Origin: Oxytricha trifallax
Taxonomy: Eukaryota; Ciliophora; Spirotrichea; Sporadotrichida; Oxytrichidae
Reading direction: 5' to 3'
Length of the DNA stretch: 64,000 bases
Assembly (NCBI GenBank): GCA_000711775.1
Contig: ARYC01017832.1
Coordinates: forward strand, 1-64,000
Positions 37,401 through 49,386 of this stretch are shown one piece after another. The notes under the pieces are model-generated. The model had not been told where the DNA came from. It was given only the letters and a program-made list of their open reading frames with translations, and ran no database searches. The translations under genes and the position numbers were made by a program. Position 1 is the first letter of the stretch, and every line of letters starts with the position of its first letter.

Positions 37401-37559
37401 TAATTAAATATCAATTATCAAAATTATGTTTTCTTTGCATTTCCCTTTTTGTCGACGAGAAGATACTTAATTCTCACAAAAAAGAAAATTAAGTATTTTT
37501 TAGAAATTAAAGAATAAAAGGACGAATTTCTAAAAATTATTGCGGTTATTTTTTTTTCA
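31401..37559. repeat. 940-bp satellite array, six units plus partial
   Basis: Units start with GAACTTCGCTGGAGTGCGGT at 31401, 32341, 33281, 34221, 35161, 36101 and 37041; the seventh stops after about 519 bp. Units are almost identical: the first differs by one visible base near its start (AAGCAAAGG for AAGTAAAGG), and the partial one differs at AGATACTT and near its end. Each unit holds a short minus-strand open frame without an ATG start, not supported as a gene. Uniformity implies very recent amplification or active homogenisation. Confidence 0.95.
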
Positions 37560-38268
37560 AGTTATGTTTTATATATATAGATTAATAAAGTCAAATTTCT
37601 TACAATACAGTCAATCGCATTTATAGAGTTATCTTCTTTCATGTTCCATTTTATAAGACTATTTTTAATTTTATATATATTATTATATTCTGAGGGCTTA
37701 TGATCAAAATATAAAGTTTATACACGCTGATGAAGCTGTATTTACATTCAATAACTCATACCAAGGACTTTGTAAAAGAGTTATAGTAATATATAAGTTT
37801 ATTACTTAAAGTTATGGTTTAAAATCATGCTATTCTTGGAGGTATAAGTTTAGAAAGTGGCCTCGACACTTGTATGATTCACCCTCGTTCTATATTGACT
37901 GAAATATTCATTAAATTCTTGCAATTACTCAGAGATAAGTACGTTGACTTAGAGATCATTCTATTCGTTGATAACTTCTCAGTTCATAAAACTAAAGACT
38001 TAAGGAAGGAATATGAAAGATAAAAATTAACACCTGTATTAAATGTTCCCTACAGCCCTCAGTTCAATGGAATTGAATTTTATTGGGGGGGTTATTGAAA
38101 GGCCACTACAAGAAACTTTTACTTAATCTCTTGATGCACGACTTAAAGATAGATACAGTAGATTTTATTAAGAGTGCTGCTTAAATAGTCAGTGATGATA
38201 AAGCAAAAATATACTCAAGAGAATGGAGATTTTGTGTTTATTAATAAAGTTTAGATTTAAACGAATGA
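37560..38268 (+). pseudogene. TBE-C DDE transposase, N-terminus lost
   Basis: Begins in the middle of the gene right after the satellite, equivalent to the TACAAGTCAGTC region of copy B. It keeps all three catalytic residues: HADEAVFTFNN (first Asp), EIILFVDNFSVHKTKDLRKE (second) and NVPYSPQFNGIEFYW (Glu), with 34 residues between the second Asp and Glu. A run of seven Gs after EFYW shifts the frame; the correct continuation is LLMHDLKIDTVDFIKSAA, ending DLNE-UGA. The missing N-terminal helix-turn-helix and the shift make it non-functional. Best sequence here for the ancestral active site of the B/C/G lineage. Confidence 0.8.
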
Positions 38269-38289
38269 ATATGTTCACAAATTAAACCC

Positions 38290-39044
38290 GCAAATTGATT
38301 TGGCTAATCTTTCTTTTCTTCGTCTTAAGGCTTGCTTGGGCCATGTTTCTTCTCTTAGTGCCAGCCCCTGATCTATATTAATCTCGTCTGGCTTTTAGAA
38401 ATATTTGAAGAGTCTCTTACTCAATTTATGCTTCACTTGAGACTTTCTCTCTCTATTTAATTTGCATCGCTCTTTCATCAAGTAAATAGAGTGCAAGGTC
38501 TTTCTTTAAAATTAGAAGGCTAAGCTTCTAGAGATGAATGGATGCTTCTGTAATCCTAGAGCCAGTTGTCGCTGATTTAATTCCCTGCTTCTCTTTTTCT
38601 TCATGAGAGATGCTGTTGCGTTTCTTGTGAGCTTCTTAAATTACTTCATTTAAGTAATCAGGTTTCAGAGTTTCAAGGACACCAAAGAAGAATTTTCTCT
38701 CTGGCAACTTATTTGAGAGTTGCAGCTTTGATGGAAGGTAGAGAGCAAATTCTGGATCACTCATAGCATCATTGTAGAGGTTTTTTACTGAAATTTCAGG
38801 CTAGATAGGTATTTCTATCATTCTGATTTGATAGACTTAAAAGCTTTTACTCTTCAATTAGCAAAGCCTTAAAGAATGATATTTTTGTTACAACCTGTGT
38901 TGGCAAGAACAATCCAACTATAATGGATTTATTAATTATAGTTAAGAACATATCTTGCTATACCGAATATCTATAAAGTTGCTCTTTAGTTCGAAATTTT
39001 CCTATTAAATCTTGAGATTAAATTCTCTTCAATGCATCATTCAT
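38290..39044 (-). pseudogene. TBE-C p22 accessory protein
   Basis: Starts at ATG 39044 (MNDALKRIQSQDLIGKFRTK, then EQLYRYSVQQ). Intron 1 is present, but its donor is mutated (ATATGTTC in place of GTAA...), so splicing should fail. Exon 2 retains KNLYNDAMSDPEFALYLPSK, KLPERKFFFGVLETLKPDY and HPFISRSLAF. The tail MKERCKLNRERKSQVKHKLS and DEINIDQG matches the other copies. Small shifts occur in the N-terminal half. Convergent with the TBE-C transposase. Confidence 0.7.
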
Positions 39045-39510
39045 AGACTCCAAATTGCTTCCTCTTTCTAGAAATGTTAATGAAATTTAAAATTATGGAT
39101 ATCCCTTCTAAGTTTATTAAAATCTTACTACTAAATAGGGAGGACTTACTGGAGGTCGTGTTTAAAAGATGATATATAAAGAAAAATTAATTAGGGAGGT
39201 TAAATTAAAGTTCAAAAACGCCGTATTATGTGGTGCATTAAAAAAATTAAATTTTAAAACTTCTCCTCCTAAATTTACGAAAACGAATTTAGGAGCTCCA
39301 CCTAACTTTACAAAGCCCATTTAGATGCATTTTAATGGAAAAAAATAGATAAATTAGTATATATATATTATCTCTATAATTAAGAAATATAAAACTAATG
39401 TCTAGCGCTATGTTCTCATTAAACCTCTCTAAATCTTTAATGATGTGCTCTTACTCGCTTATAAAGGTAGAATTTAAACAGCTTGTATAATTATTAATAG
39501 TATTTATAAA

Positions 39511-39970
39511 ATGACGGCAACTTACTTAGAAAAGCGGCAATACTTGGGATTAGCAAGCAAAATTTTTCTTTCATAAATCAAAAGAAATTGAGACTTGTGA
39601 TGCTTTTACCTAGTACGAACCTGAAATTCTCTAACCATATGTCTCAGACTTTGAATAGCAATTCAGTTGTTTAATTGAAATGCAGAGCTAAGAAATTCAT
39701 TGCGAGGCTCCAATAAAAATGGTTAGAGAGGAGGAAGAGAAAAAAGAAATTAAAGCATTACATTTATGTGAAGAGTGTAAGAAGGACTTCATTTATAAAT
39801 CTGCTCTTAAGCGTCATATCTTAGAGCAGCATTCTAACAAGCCCAAGCTCTATCTTAAACATATTAAGATAAATAAAAAATATTTCTGCCCTCACTGTAA
39901 TAAGTAATACAATCATTCACTAAATTGTAAGTTGGATAGGAGAAATAAAGTTTAGAAAGTTTCCTCATGA
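39511..39970 (+). pseudogene. TBE-C zinc-finger part of 57-kDa gene
   Basis: From about 39530 the frame is open under the ciliate code to UGA at 39968-39970: SKEIETCDAFTQYEPEILQP, then a C2H2 finger (LCEECKKDFIYKSALKRHIL, followed by EQH) and a second finger (YFCPHCNKQYNHSLNCKLDR). This is the N-terminal zinc-finger module of the TBE 57-kDa protein. The kinase module that should follow is missing: the reading stops and a TBE terminal-repeat-like segment follows within about 10 bp. Divergent from p22 with a spacer of about 0.5 kb. Finger 2 lacks a canonical second histidine. Confidence 0.65.
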
Positions 39971-39974
39971 TGCC

Positions 39975-40120
39975 AAAGTACTGTTTAAGTGAATAGTAAA
40001 ATAAATCCTCTAATACACACAAATTTTCATTACATTTAAACATTAAACCCCTAAATAAACCCTATAAAACCATAATAAAGTATGCGTTAATCATCATTTT
40101 TAATCCAGCTGAAAATGGTT
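39975..40120. repeat. TBE terminal-repeat-like sequence (copy C end)
   Basis: TTAAACCCCTAAATAAACCC, then ATAATAAAGTATGCGTTAATC, follows the order of the copy A end (CCCTATATAAACC, AAGTAAAATACGCC, TAATCTACTTTAATC). Weakly conserved; the telomeric tip is not visible. Confidence 0.4.
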
Positions 40121-40191
40121 CTTATATTAATTGCATTTATATTATTATTTTTGATGCGTTTCACTAATATTAAATTAGTGAAATGCATATA

Positions 40192-41075
40192 AATGACATT
40201 AAGTATTAATATATATGTCATTATAGCTAAAGCGAATTAAGTCATTTGATAGTGAATTTATAAGATTAATCAAAAATTTAATCATTTAATGTATAGTTAT
40301 CGTACAGTGGTCTATTATTAACAGCCTCATCACCAGCTTATTTTCCATCATCAAGTTCATTATGGTCTATTGAGCTTATCTAGAAAGAGGTTCTCGTTCA
40401 CAACTTCACTTTCTTGGTGTCAATAAAAGTCAGGATTCAGGATCATACGTTCAAATCTTAGCCACATCTCGACTTATTGCTGCTAATCTCAGGATCAGTT
40501 GACAGGGCTGTCCTCCATTTTATTAGATAAAATTTTAATAAATTAAAGATTTTAATTAATTAAATAGGCATGGTCTCTATTAATAAGTATCAGTTTTAAA
40601 ATTATTTAAGAATTCACTATTAATAATTCGTTTTAGATTAAAATTACTAGTTAAAACTCTCATCATTAAACATTAATGCTTAAAAAAATTTAATTTGCCT
40701 GATTTAATTAATTAAAATCTTTAATTTATTAAAATTTTATCTAATAAAATGGAGGACAGCCCTGTCAACTGATCCTGAGATTAGCAGCAATAAGTCGAGA
40801 TGTGGCTAAGATTTGAACGTATGATCCTGAATCCTGACTTTTATTGACACCAAGAAAGTGAAGTTGTGAACGAGAACCTCTTTCTAGATAAGCTCAATAG
40901 ACCATAATGAACTTGATGATGGAAAATAAGCTGGTGATGAGGCTGTTAATAATAGACCACTGTACGATAACTATACATTAAATGATTAAATTTTTGATTA
41001 ATCTTATAAATTCACTATCAAATGACTTAATTCGCTTTAGCTATAATGACATATATATTAATACTTAATGTCATT
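40192..41075. mobile_element. Foldback element with TA target duplication
   Basis: Arms of about 375 bp with outer ends AATGACATTAAGTATTAA, loop near 40567-40700, flanked by TA (40190-40191 and 41076-41077). Near-perfect arm identity; no coding capacity. Same general design as the elements at 2703 and 28563 but unrelated sequence. Confidence 0.85.
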
Positions 41076-41584
41076 TAATCGAACAATCTCAAAAACTCAA
41101 ATTATAAATTTTAATATTTTAATATTTTTTTAATAATATCTTAAGTTAATATATAACAATTTATAAAAGTTTATAAAGACTTATATTAATTCTATAAATA
41201 TTTTTAAAACACTTTTCTATAAAAATAGAGATTCTTAGGTACCCATAATAACTAATATTTGTGGATGAATTATTATTCGTTAAAGATTCTAAATAGTCTA
41301 TTTGGAATTAAGTGTAATTCTATATTAATTTATTGCTAATTCTATATGTAAATTACCTAATTAATTTAAGCATTTTTATATACTATTTATTAATTTAGCT
41401 ATTTAGCTTTAGTAAGTATATATTGTTATATAATATAAGTTAAATTATTATAAGGAAGGACTCTAAATCAAACTTTTCAACCTTCATCTAAAATATTTCT
41501 ATCTTTCTTAATGCATCGAAAAGATAATCGGGGTTTGAAAAATGCTAAGTCTATCTACCTAAACTAATAACATCTCAATTTAGT

Positions 41585-41655
41585 AATCGATTTTAGAATC
41601 GATGATAATCTACTTTAATCAATCAAAAACTCAATCAAACTTCTTCAGGGGAATG
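41585..41655. repeat. TBE terminal-repeat-like sequence
   Basis: CTACTTTAATCAATCAAAAA, then CTCAATCAAACTTCTTCAGGGG, is the best conserved TBE inner end after 42325-42441, in right-end orientation. It marks the edge of another TBE remnant just before the kinase fragment. Confidence 0.55.
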
Positions 41656-41689
41656 CGATAGAGAATTTCAAATGGAATTTACTAAAGCA

Positions 41690-42310
41690 TGGATATACAG
41701 AGCAGATTTATAACTGAGTTTAATGCAATTCTGCTTGTCAAGATCATGAAGCTTTTCTTCTCTCACTATACAGAATGACATTAAGAGACTACATTAAAGA
41801 TTAATGGGCTTCAAAGAGGCTATCTCTCTTTATTACTAATGTTTGCAAAGATATAGAGGAGCTTCGTACTTTATGATATGTACACAGAGATTTGAAGCCT
41901 GAAAATATTATGCTTTCTTTTTAACCTCTCACAGTAGTATAATTTATTTAAAAAGATCTTAGTTAGATGAAGCCTGTGAGCTTAGTAAAGTTCGAGGTAA
42001 TTCTGGAAACTTTCCAGAGAGTGGGCTGGAGAGATTTAAAGTAGTATATTTATGCTCTATCCATTATATTAGAAGAATGTAATATGCCAAGAAATGATTT
42101 CTATAGCTGTAAATGAGAAAAATATTCAAAGCAGAGAATAGTGCAGTATCATACTAGAATGTGATTCAAGGTAAAATGAGAGAAATACTTTTGTAAATTT
42201 TTATTAAATCAAACCATAGAGCACATATAATCGAGTAAATTATTAGTTTGATTGGAGAAATCAAGTTAAGAAATTTGACCTATATTGTCTGAGTTATAGG
42301 TTAACATAAA
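41690..42310 (+). pseudogene. TBE-H kinase remnant of 57-kDa gene
   Basis: Plus-strand protein-kinase catalytic domain fragments: LYRMTLRDYIKDQWASKRLS, ITNVCKDIEELRTL, then after a one-base shift the catalytic loop YVHRDLKPENIMLSF (about 41879-41920), and a C-lobe GWRDLK.YIYALSIILEECN (about 42030-42085), the equivalent of the DxWSLGVxLxE motif. HRD, Lys and Asn of the catalytic loop are intact; the DFG loop is not readable. Glycine loop and zinc fingers are absent. It ends directly before a TBE terminal repeat, as expected for the last gene of the element. Confidence 0.7.
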
Positions 42311-42324
42311 TACATCTAATACTC

Positions 42325-42441
42325 ACTAATTTACAATAAATTTACCATCACCTAATTAACACGAAAAAATCCTAATTAAGTATACCTAAATTGTCTACTT
42401 TTATAAATCAAAACTCAATCAAAAGACTGAAGGGTTTTGAT
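42325..42441. repeat. TBE right terminal repeat (copy H)
   Basis: Ends ...AAAACTCAATCAAAAGACTG, AAGGGTTTTG. Read inward, CAAAACCCTTCAG is followed by TTTTGATTGAGTTTTGATTT and AAAAGTAGAC, the same order as the left end of TBE-B. The C4A4 tip is shortened but visible. Confidence 0.65.
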
Positions 42442-42444
42442 TCT

Positions 42445-43370
42445 AAGTCACTTTCATGCATCGACCTTAACTTGAAATAAATCTTTTTGTTTAGGATCTT
42501 TCATTTATTCATTATATATTTAAAAGTTACATTGCTTTATCTCCTTTTCAAAGCACGATGAAGGATACTTTAATTAATAAAATATAGTTAGCGTGTTTGT
42601 TTGTATATACTTTCCTTTCAAAGCTAATCTCTTTAGATTTCTTTAGAATGTAGTTTATTCGTTCTGGTTCAAAATATGTTCAGATTAAAGAATTATATTT
42701 AACATATAAAATTTGTGGTTAGCTGACTTTCAGTGTATAATCTTTAGGAGAATCTCATTCCATTATTTAGCCTATTTTTTATATTTTTTTCTTGTTTAAT
42801 ATTTTATTATGAGGAAGAATTACTCTAAGTTTAATATATTTACATATTTATTAAAATTTATGATTAAAACGGCTCTCCTCTGATAAAATCTTTTTTTGAA
42901 TTGCAAATTAGAAGTTTCTTTCCAAGTCAGATATGTAAAATATAAAGAACATAGAGATTTCTCTATCTAATTGAATTATTCGAAAATATCTCTTAAATTT
43001 AAAAGAGTATTCTCGCCAAAAGGAATTTTCTTTTTTTTATTATAACCATTGTAAACTTCTGATGTTATTAACTCATATTCACAGTAAGCTTACTAAAAAT
43101 CAGTTTAAATCAGTTTCAAAAGTAAAACTCATTAAACTTAAGAAAAGACTACAACTCCATTTGAAAATCTGGTAAACATAGTTTAGTCAATAAATTTAAA
43201 ATTAAATTAGTAGATGCAAGAATTCAATAAGATTCTAAGTGATTTTTATTATAAGACCTATTGGAAATTTTTAATTATTTTAATTTTTTTTCATAATTAA
43301 AATTTAAAACTTAAAATAATATTGTCTGTCCAAATTGAAATATTCAGACTACAAATAAATGTATAAAAAT
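42445..43370. other. AT-rich stretch, no gene seen
   Basis: AT-rich DNA without codon structure or repeats that I could recognise. Confidence 0.45.
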
Positions 43371-43379
43371 ATAATTTTA

Positions 43380-44480
43380 TACAAATGATTAATTTTAATT
43401 GGAAAGTAAAGAATATGAAAATTTACTGGCTCAAAGATTAAGTGGAAGTTATATGAAAATTTAATTTATAGGAGAATTAAATAAACTCTAAAGAGACTTC
43501 AAAGACTATATCGAGAAAAAGAAGAAAATTACGGTTAAAAGAGTTAGGAGTTTAGAAAATGATGTGAAAAAGTCAAGAATGTCATAAAGGCTTGAATTGC
43601 GAAGTTGAAGAAAGCCACTTACACATTACTTCAGTGTGAATTTTTATTTTCTTATTTACATTATAGGTTTGAGTATGAGAGAGGGACAAATCATTAAAAT
43701 CAATAATTACATTAATCTAAGGGAAATTAACAATTTTATTTAAATATATAATGAAAAAATAGTGTTCTAACTTAGAAGCCAATTCTAATCTAAAATAATC
43801 ACAAATAAAATTTACCACTATTAAGTTTACAATAACTAACGCAAATTTAAAAAAAAACTAGCATTCATCGGAAAATGTTTCAAGATAAAAAATTTACTGC
43901 TTCTAAAGAGCCAATTACAACTGATTTATTGATCTTGATAAATATGACAAGCTTAAATTCATGAATGATAAGCTGCAAAAAAACGGAAAAATTAAAGTAT
44001 TCATCAGAGAATAATAAGCAGTAGATTGAAGGACTGTAGAATGAAATTGCCAGTAAAACTAAGAAAGATTCTCAACAAGTTATTATTAAAATAGTCTAAA
44101 TTATATATTATTATTCAATATATTAAGACATATTAAGTGCAAAGTTTCACTAAACTAAAATCATTAAATATTCTTAAACAATTTTACCTTAATAAAAAAT
44201 AAAAAATGATTGCTTGATAACTCTAATAGGAAAAGAATTCAAAAGAATCAGGAAAAATATATATTGTTAAATAACAAAATTATTTAGAATAAAAATTTAA
44301 ATTGTCTATATTGACTTAGATATAAAGGAAAATAGAAAAGAGAGCTAATAAGGAATAAATCTGAGAGAAATTCTCTTGGTGGAATGTGAAATATCAATAA
44401 AGTTGATAAGAGTGTAAGAATATTCAAATCACTAAGCAGAGATTAGAGGCAAGCTAAAGATTTTTAAAAGTAAGTGAAAT
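43380..44480 (+). pseudogene. Fragmentary coiled-coil-like coding blocks
   Basis: Under the ciliate code a first block (to UGA about 43608) reads ESKEYENLLAQRLSGSYMKI, then QRDFKDYIEKKKKITVKRVR and SLENDVKKSRMSQRLELRS. A second (about 43920-44100) reads NQFIDLDKYDKLKFMNDKLQ, then after a shift KLKYSSENNKQQIEGLQNEI. A third (about 44230-44475) reads NIQITKQRLEASQRFLK before a GTAAGT donor. All are charged, heptad-like sequences on one strand, so they may be exons or gene segments of one long coiled-coil protein interrupted by AT-rich DNA. No family identified. Confidence 0.3.
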
Positions 44481-44484
44481 TCTA

Positions 44485-46815
44485 AATATAATTAAGAATT
44501 TAAATATATAATGATTATAAAGAATAAAACACAATTAAGAACGTATGGGTATTACATCAAAGAGCAATTTGTTTTTACATTATCTGGAAAGCCTATTTAA
44601 TGAATTTCCTAAGATGTTCTGACTTCCTTCGTTATAATTATACCTTCAATTTTGATAACATTTATCTCAAAATATTTCAATATCATCCAGTTTGTGGCTT
44701 AAATTGCTTTTAAGCCCATTCTTAAAACATGAAAATCCAATTTATAAATTACTAAAATTTAAATATTTTTATTTAATAAGAATTTTCTTAAGTGAAATTT
44801 AATTATTGATAACTTTATTAGTATTTTAATTATAGTTTAATTAATAATTATTATTTTAATAATGAAATTATTATAAATGGGGCATAGAAGCCTTGTATTA
44901 AGAATGGGCTTAAAAAGCTTTTGTAGTTTAAGGATATTAATTTTACAATATTTTGACCTATTAATGTATCGATTAAAAGAAAATTTTGGGCTTGTTCATA
45001 AATAGTTTATTAAGATAGATAATTTTGAATAATTTTATTCATTAATGCCCATCTATATTCTTTTTTGTCTTAATTGATTTTTAGTCCATTATTATCGAAA
45101 CTTTATTAGAAGTAGATTTTCACTTATTTTTTCAAAAGTTCTAGCTTATTTTTATGTACTATTTATGATTATCATACGGAGTTTTACTGATAATTTAGCT
45201 TAGACTTTTTGGAATTTGGAGAATTAAATACAAAAAATAGCTATCAATAAATAAATATGATAAATTAATTAAATTCAATTCATTCAATTATGACATTGTA
45301 ATTTTACTCATAATAACTAATGTTTATTGATTGTAGAAGCAGTAAACATCAAACTTTGGTAATAACTTATCATAAACAGATTTACTTAGAGTTCTCCAAC
45401 CAGATATCAATCATTAACTTAAGTTCTAATTAATTCCACAGCAACCAATGCTGTAAATTGCTCATTCAATGAGTATACATGATCAAACTGAACTTGACTC
45501 TCCTTTTAGAAATACTACTATTTATTCTAATTCTATTCTTAATTGTTAGTCTATCAAGATTATAATAATAGTTAATTTCAAAATTCAACTTCTATTGATC
45601 AAATTGAAGGAGATCAGTTGACTATATTGATTAACAAGAAATACTCAATTCTAAAAATAACATAAAAATTTAGTTTAACTCAAGACATAGCAATGATCAA
45701 AATAAGACTTAAAGTAGTTTTCAATAAAAGTTTTTCAACTAACATAGAATTTTTAATTTATTTTATCTATTTAAATACAAAATTTTTATGACAATTCAAT
45801 TTCTTTTCATTTTTAGTTTAATTTATCAAATAATTCACACAATAATTCTTTTATGAGGTTGGTTAGTTTCAAATTATAAAAATAATAAAGTAGGAATAAT
45901 GGGAAATGCAAAGATTAGTTAATTTATCAAGTTTTTGTTTAAACTTACTTAATAAATATAACATGAGTCATCACAATCACTATAAAAGCCTAGAATTAGG
46001 CTTGAGACCATAAACAAAATACTCAGGCTTGAGGGTAAGCGGATGTGTTGTATTGCTCCTAAATCTTTATTTGCTTGAATCAATAGGAATAATTGAGTTT
46101 CCTAACAAGCATTAATTTTTATAATGTATTAGATATTTTTAATGATTGCAAACTTATAGTTTATTTCAAGTAATAAAAGGTGGCTCAATGAATAAATTAC
46201 TCAATTTAATACAGTAGGAGGCGGGTTATCTCAAGCCAATATCAAATCATGTATTTATTTTCATTCTTATCCTAATCATTCAGTAGGAGTTTTGTTGGAT
46301 TTTTCAATTTATTTATAAAAATTTAGAAGTCACAAGTGTGAAGAACAACAAAGTCAAACTTAATTTGATAAAAAGTAAACACTTTTTATATATGTTGACA
46401 AATTAAGATGAAAAGTCTAGCACCCTATAAATAGAAAGAGTGTTCAAATCAACAAACAAGGATTGAAAGCAAATTTAGTCAAGAATATATTATGGAAGAA
46501 AAGAGACTTATTGAAAAAATTGTAATATTTCTTAATATTTCATAAATAATAGATTTATTAATTACTATCACTAATATAAGTTCAATTTATATAATTAAAT
46601 TAAACATATTACTCAGAAATAACAAATGCTTAAATAAAACTAATTATAACCTATGTTAATATAATAACCATTTATATATACATGCTGAATCAATTCTTTG
46701 AAAATAAATGAATTATAGCATTATAATTTAGAATATATGAATGTGTAGACATGTCTGATCAGAAGATGCTGTGTCATTCATTAAAAATATATATTAATAT
46801 GTAATTTTTATTTTT
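44485..46815. other. AT-rich stretch, weak coding-like patch
   Basis: Mostly AT-rich. Around 45395-45745 two plus-strand frames read protein-like sequence (DQTELDSPFRNTTIYSNSIL; QNSTSIDQIEGDQLTILINK), but there is no clear start, stop or family. Nothing else is supportable. Confidence 0.3.
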
Positions 46816-46819
46816 ACAG

Positions 46820-46911
46820 ATGTTATCCTAGGAAGAGCTGTACTCGATGAAGACGAAACTTAGAAGAGAAACATAGAAATGGCAAAGATACTTATACACA
46901 TGCAAATAATG
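46820..46911 (+). other. Possible isolated exon
   Basis: A 92-nt GC-richer segment preceded by a T-rich tract ending TTTTTACAG and followed by GTAAGTATAC. In one frame it reads VILGRAVLDEDETQKRNIEM, AKILIHMQIM. Splice-site-like edges on both sides make an internal exon plausible; the neighbouring exons were not found. Confidence 0.3.
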
Positions 46912-46914
46912 GTA

Positions 46915-47685
46915 AGTATACTGGAGATTTGAGAGAAAACAAAGTATTATATTATATTTTAAACTTGTTAATTATTTTTGTATTTATATATATCTTATAA
47001 ATGTAATAAGTTACTAATTTTCAAAAAAATCAGCAATATTAATTCTTTAGAAATATTCTCAATAAATAAATTTCATGAGCTCTTACTAAATCATTTTCTT
47101 CATTCCTCTTCTCTCTTCTGTCTCCCTGATTGCTATTAAATTATCAATAAATCATTTAAATACACTTCTATTATTATTATTATTTGATATTAATAATAAC
47201 CATCGAGGGTAGTTTCTCCTTCTTCTGATTTAATTACTTAATGCACTGAAAGCGATCTTAACTGGAGTAGTAATCATAGTGGTATCTATAAATATACCTG
47301 CTGGAGATGTCGAGCTCATGTCATGATTTCCAAATTCACTAAGACTCGGGATCATGAGTTCCGTTTTTCAAAGAGAGTACTTGTCTTATATTGTTATTCA
47401 TCGATAGATTGTTATTTATGTTTAGTTACTTCGCGTCCATCGGATATTAAAAAAAAAGATTTATTTTAAAATAATATTTTGAGATTACATCTGGGAGAAT
47501 TTTAATTTATTGTATTTTATTTTATATTGATAAATTAAAAATCAGAAAGAGTAAATACTAAATCAAAAATCATTTTAGGGAAAATATGTTAAGCGACTTC
47601 GTAATAGAATAATTAAAAGAAAAATGATTTTTTATTAAATATTAAATTAAAAGAGTAAATAGCTGTCTTGTATTATTGTACTCAC
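46915..47685. other. AT-rich stretch with GC-richer patch
   Basis: A patch at about 47195-47420 has higher GC and contains the inverted pair CTCATGTCATGA / TCATGAGTT, but neither strand gives a convincing frame. The rest is AT-rich. Confidence 0.35.
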
Positions 47686-47688
47686 TAG

Positions 47689-47916
47689 ATGTCTGATTTG
47701 TAGTCACAACTCCAAATTACCTCACCAAAGAACTTTTAATACGAAATGTTGACCTTCTTTATTCTATAAATCATTAAGATCCTATGTAACCGGGCTTGGT
47801 GGAGTATTTTCAAATTATCAAACATAAACATAATAATAATTTTCACTTACTTATTCTCAAGAAGATTCTGGGATTTTATGAATACTTCTATGATCACGAA
47901 CAAGAAATAAGCATGA
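47689..47916 (+). CDS. Small hypothetical protein, ciliate code
   Basis: ATG to UGA, 75 codons with UAA/UAG as Gln, reading MSDLQSQLQITSPKNFQYEM and later IKILCNRAWWSIFKLSN. Local GC is raised. No family, intron or neighbour supports it; a macronuclear-destined segment or a chance frame are both possible. Confidence 0.2.
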
Positions 47917-48007
47917 GTGTAATTTCCTTTGCTGTTTACTGTAGTCTTGAGTATTACGGCTAATTAATGTATAAATATATTTAAAAACTCAAAATTAACA
48001 ATGAATT

Positions 48008-48468
48008 TGGGGGGGGAAGTTTCCTGCCAAGGTTTATGATTAAAAAAATTTTCTAGGGAAGTTTCCTGTCAAGAAAATATTATATTTTTTTTCTTTATGC
48101 AATTTTAAACACCTTTATGATTTCCATAAATTTATGATTCAATCAATTTATTCTACCTCTTATGAAGTTTTACAATATCTACTACATATCAAACAATATT
48201 TTAACTTTATATCTTATTGTTGTCTATTTATTTTTAATAACTTCTAGCAAAAATTAAAATAAAAAATATCGTACTATGTCTAAAATTATGATATTAGATT
48301 TAATTGCATTTTTTTCTTTTTTAACTCTTATTAAAGTTAAACTTATCCTATAGATATTAGATGAGGTAGAAAATTATTAATTCAAGAATTTTATATTTAA
48401 TTAACATTGATTATGTTATAAATTTGATTGACTGGAAACTTCCCTCTTGGCAAAATTCTTCCTCCCCC
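48008..48468. mobile_element. Short inverted-repeat element, 7-bp duplication
   Basis: Ends are a G-run followed by AAGTTTCCTGCCAAG on the left, and the inverse (CTTGGCA... near 48450, CCTCCCCC end) on the right. ATGAATT flanks both sides (48001-48007, 48469-48475). Internal copies of GGAAGTTTCCTGTCAAG (about 48057) and GGAAACTTCCCTC (about 48434) repeat the end motif. No coding capacity. Confidence 0.7.
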
Positions 48469-48916
48469 ATGAATTATATGTTAGTTTCAAATTCAATGCT
48501 TTTATGATAAAAAATATGAATAATCTAAGTTAAAAAACTCATGTTTTTCTGATTTTCCAATTATAAACTAATAATTATTTTTCTCCATATTTTCCACAAA
48601 TTATTAAATAATAGGTGCTTTACCATATATTTCAGGGTCTTACATAAAGAGTTAAGTCTTTGCAAGAATTATCTTGAATATTTTACTCTCTGCTCTGAAG
48701 CTAAAACATTTATCTTTAGATTGTTTAAAATCTCTTTGTAACTCGATATATCACATAACTGAATTAAAGAATATTAATAAAATAAAATTAATTATCAAAA
48801 TTTTAGGGGACTAAAGAATAAACCACTAATTAATATATATTTTGAGATATTAGTAGTTTTTACAAAATAAGCAGTTTAATTGTAATCAAGAATTTAAATT
48901 AATTAAAAAATAAGTT

Positions 48917-49386
48917 GGGATGCCCCCTCTAAAACTGGAACTCTCTTAGACCCCCCTCCAAAACTGGAACTTTTTACGCAAATCTGGAACAATTTTTGAA
49001 AATTTAAAAAATAGCCATGAAAAAAACATTTCCTGAATTCAATGACCTCTAGCCCATATAATTTAGCTATCCTAGATAACAATAAAATAATTAAATCCCA
49101 AAAATAATTAAGGGTTAGTGAAGTTCTTTGTCTTTAAATATTACCAAAAATTCATTTTCTTGTCCATTTTTAAAGACAAAGAACTTCACTTGCCCTTAAT
49201 TATTTTTGGAAATTTTTTTTTAATTGTTATCTAGGATAGCCAAATTATATGGGGCAGTGGTCATAAAATTCTGTAAATGCATTTTTTACGGCTATTTTTT
49301 AAATGTTCTATACTTGTTCCAGATTTGCGTAAAAAATTCCAGTTTTGGAGGGGGTCAAAAAAGTTCCAGTTTTGGAGGGGGTACCC
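48917..49386. mobile_element. Foldback MITE with G-rich ends
   Basis: Arms of about 210 bp. The ends carry two copies of CCCCCTCCAAAACTGGAACT or its inverse. AGTT flanks both sides (48913-48916, 49387-49390). An internal inverted pair near 49115-49185 (GAAGTTCTTTGTCTTTA and its inverse) closes the hairpin. A plus-strand open frame inside is only the arm sequence. Confidence 0.8.

Noticed and set aside
31401..37559. CRISPR-like or gene-cluster interpretation of the tandem array
   Set aside because: Units are 940 bp, contiguous and near-identical, with no spacer pattern or coding gene.
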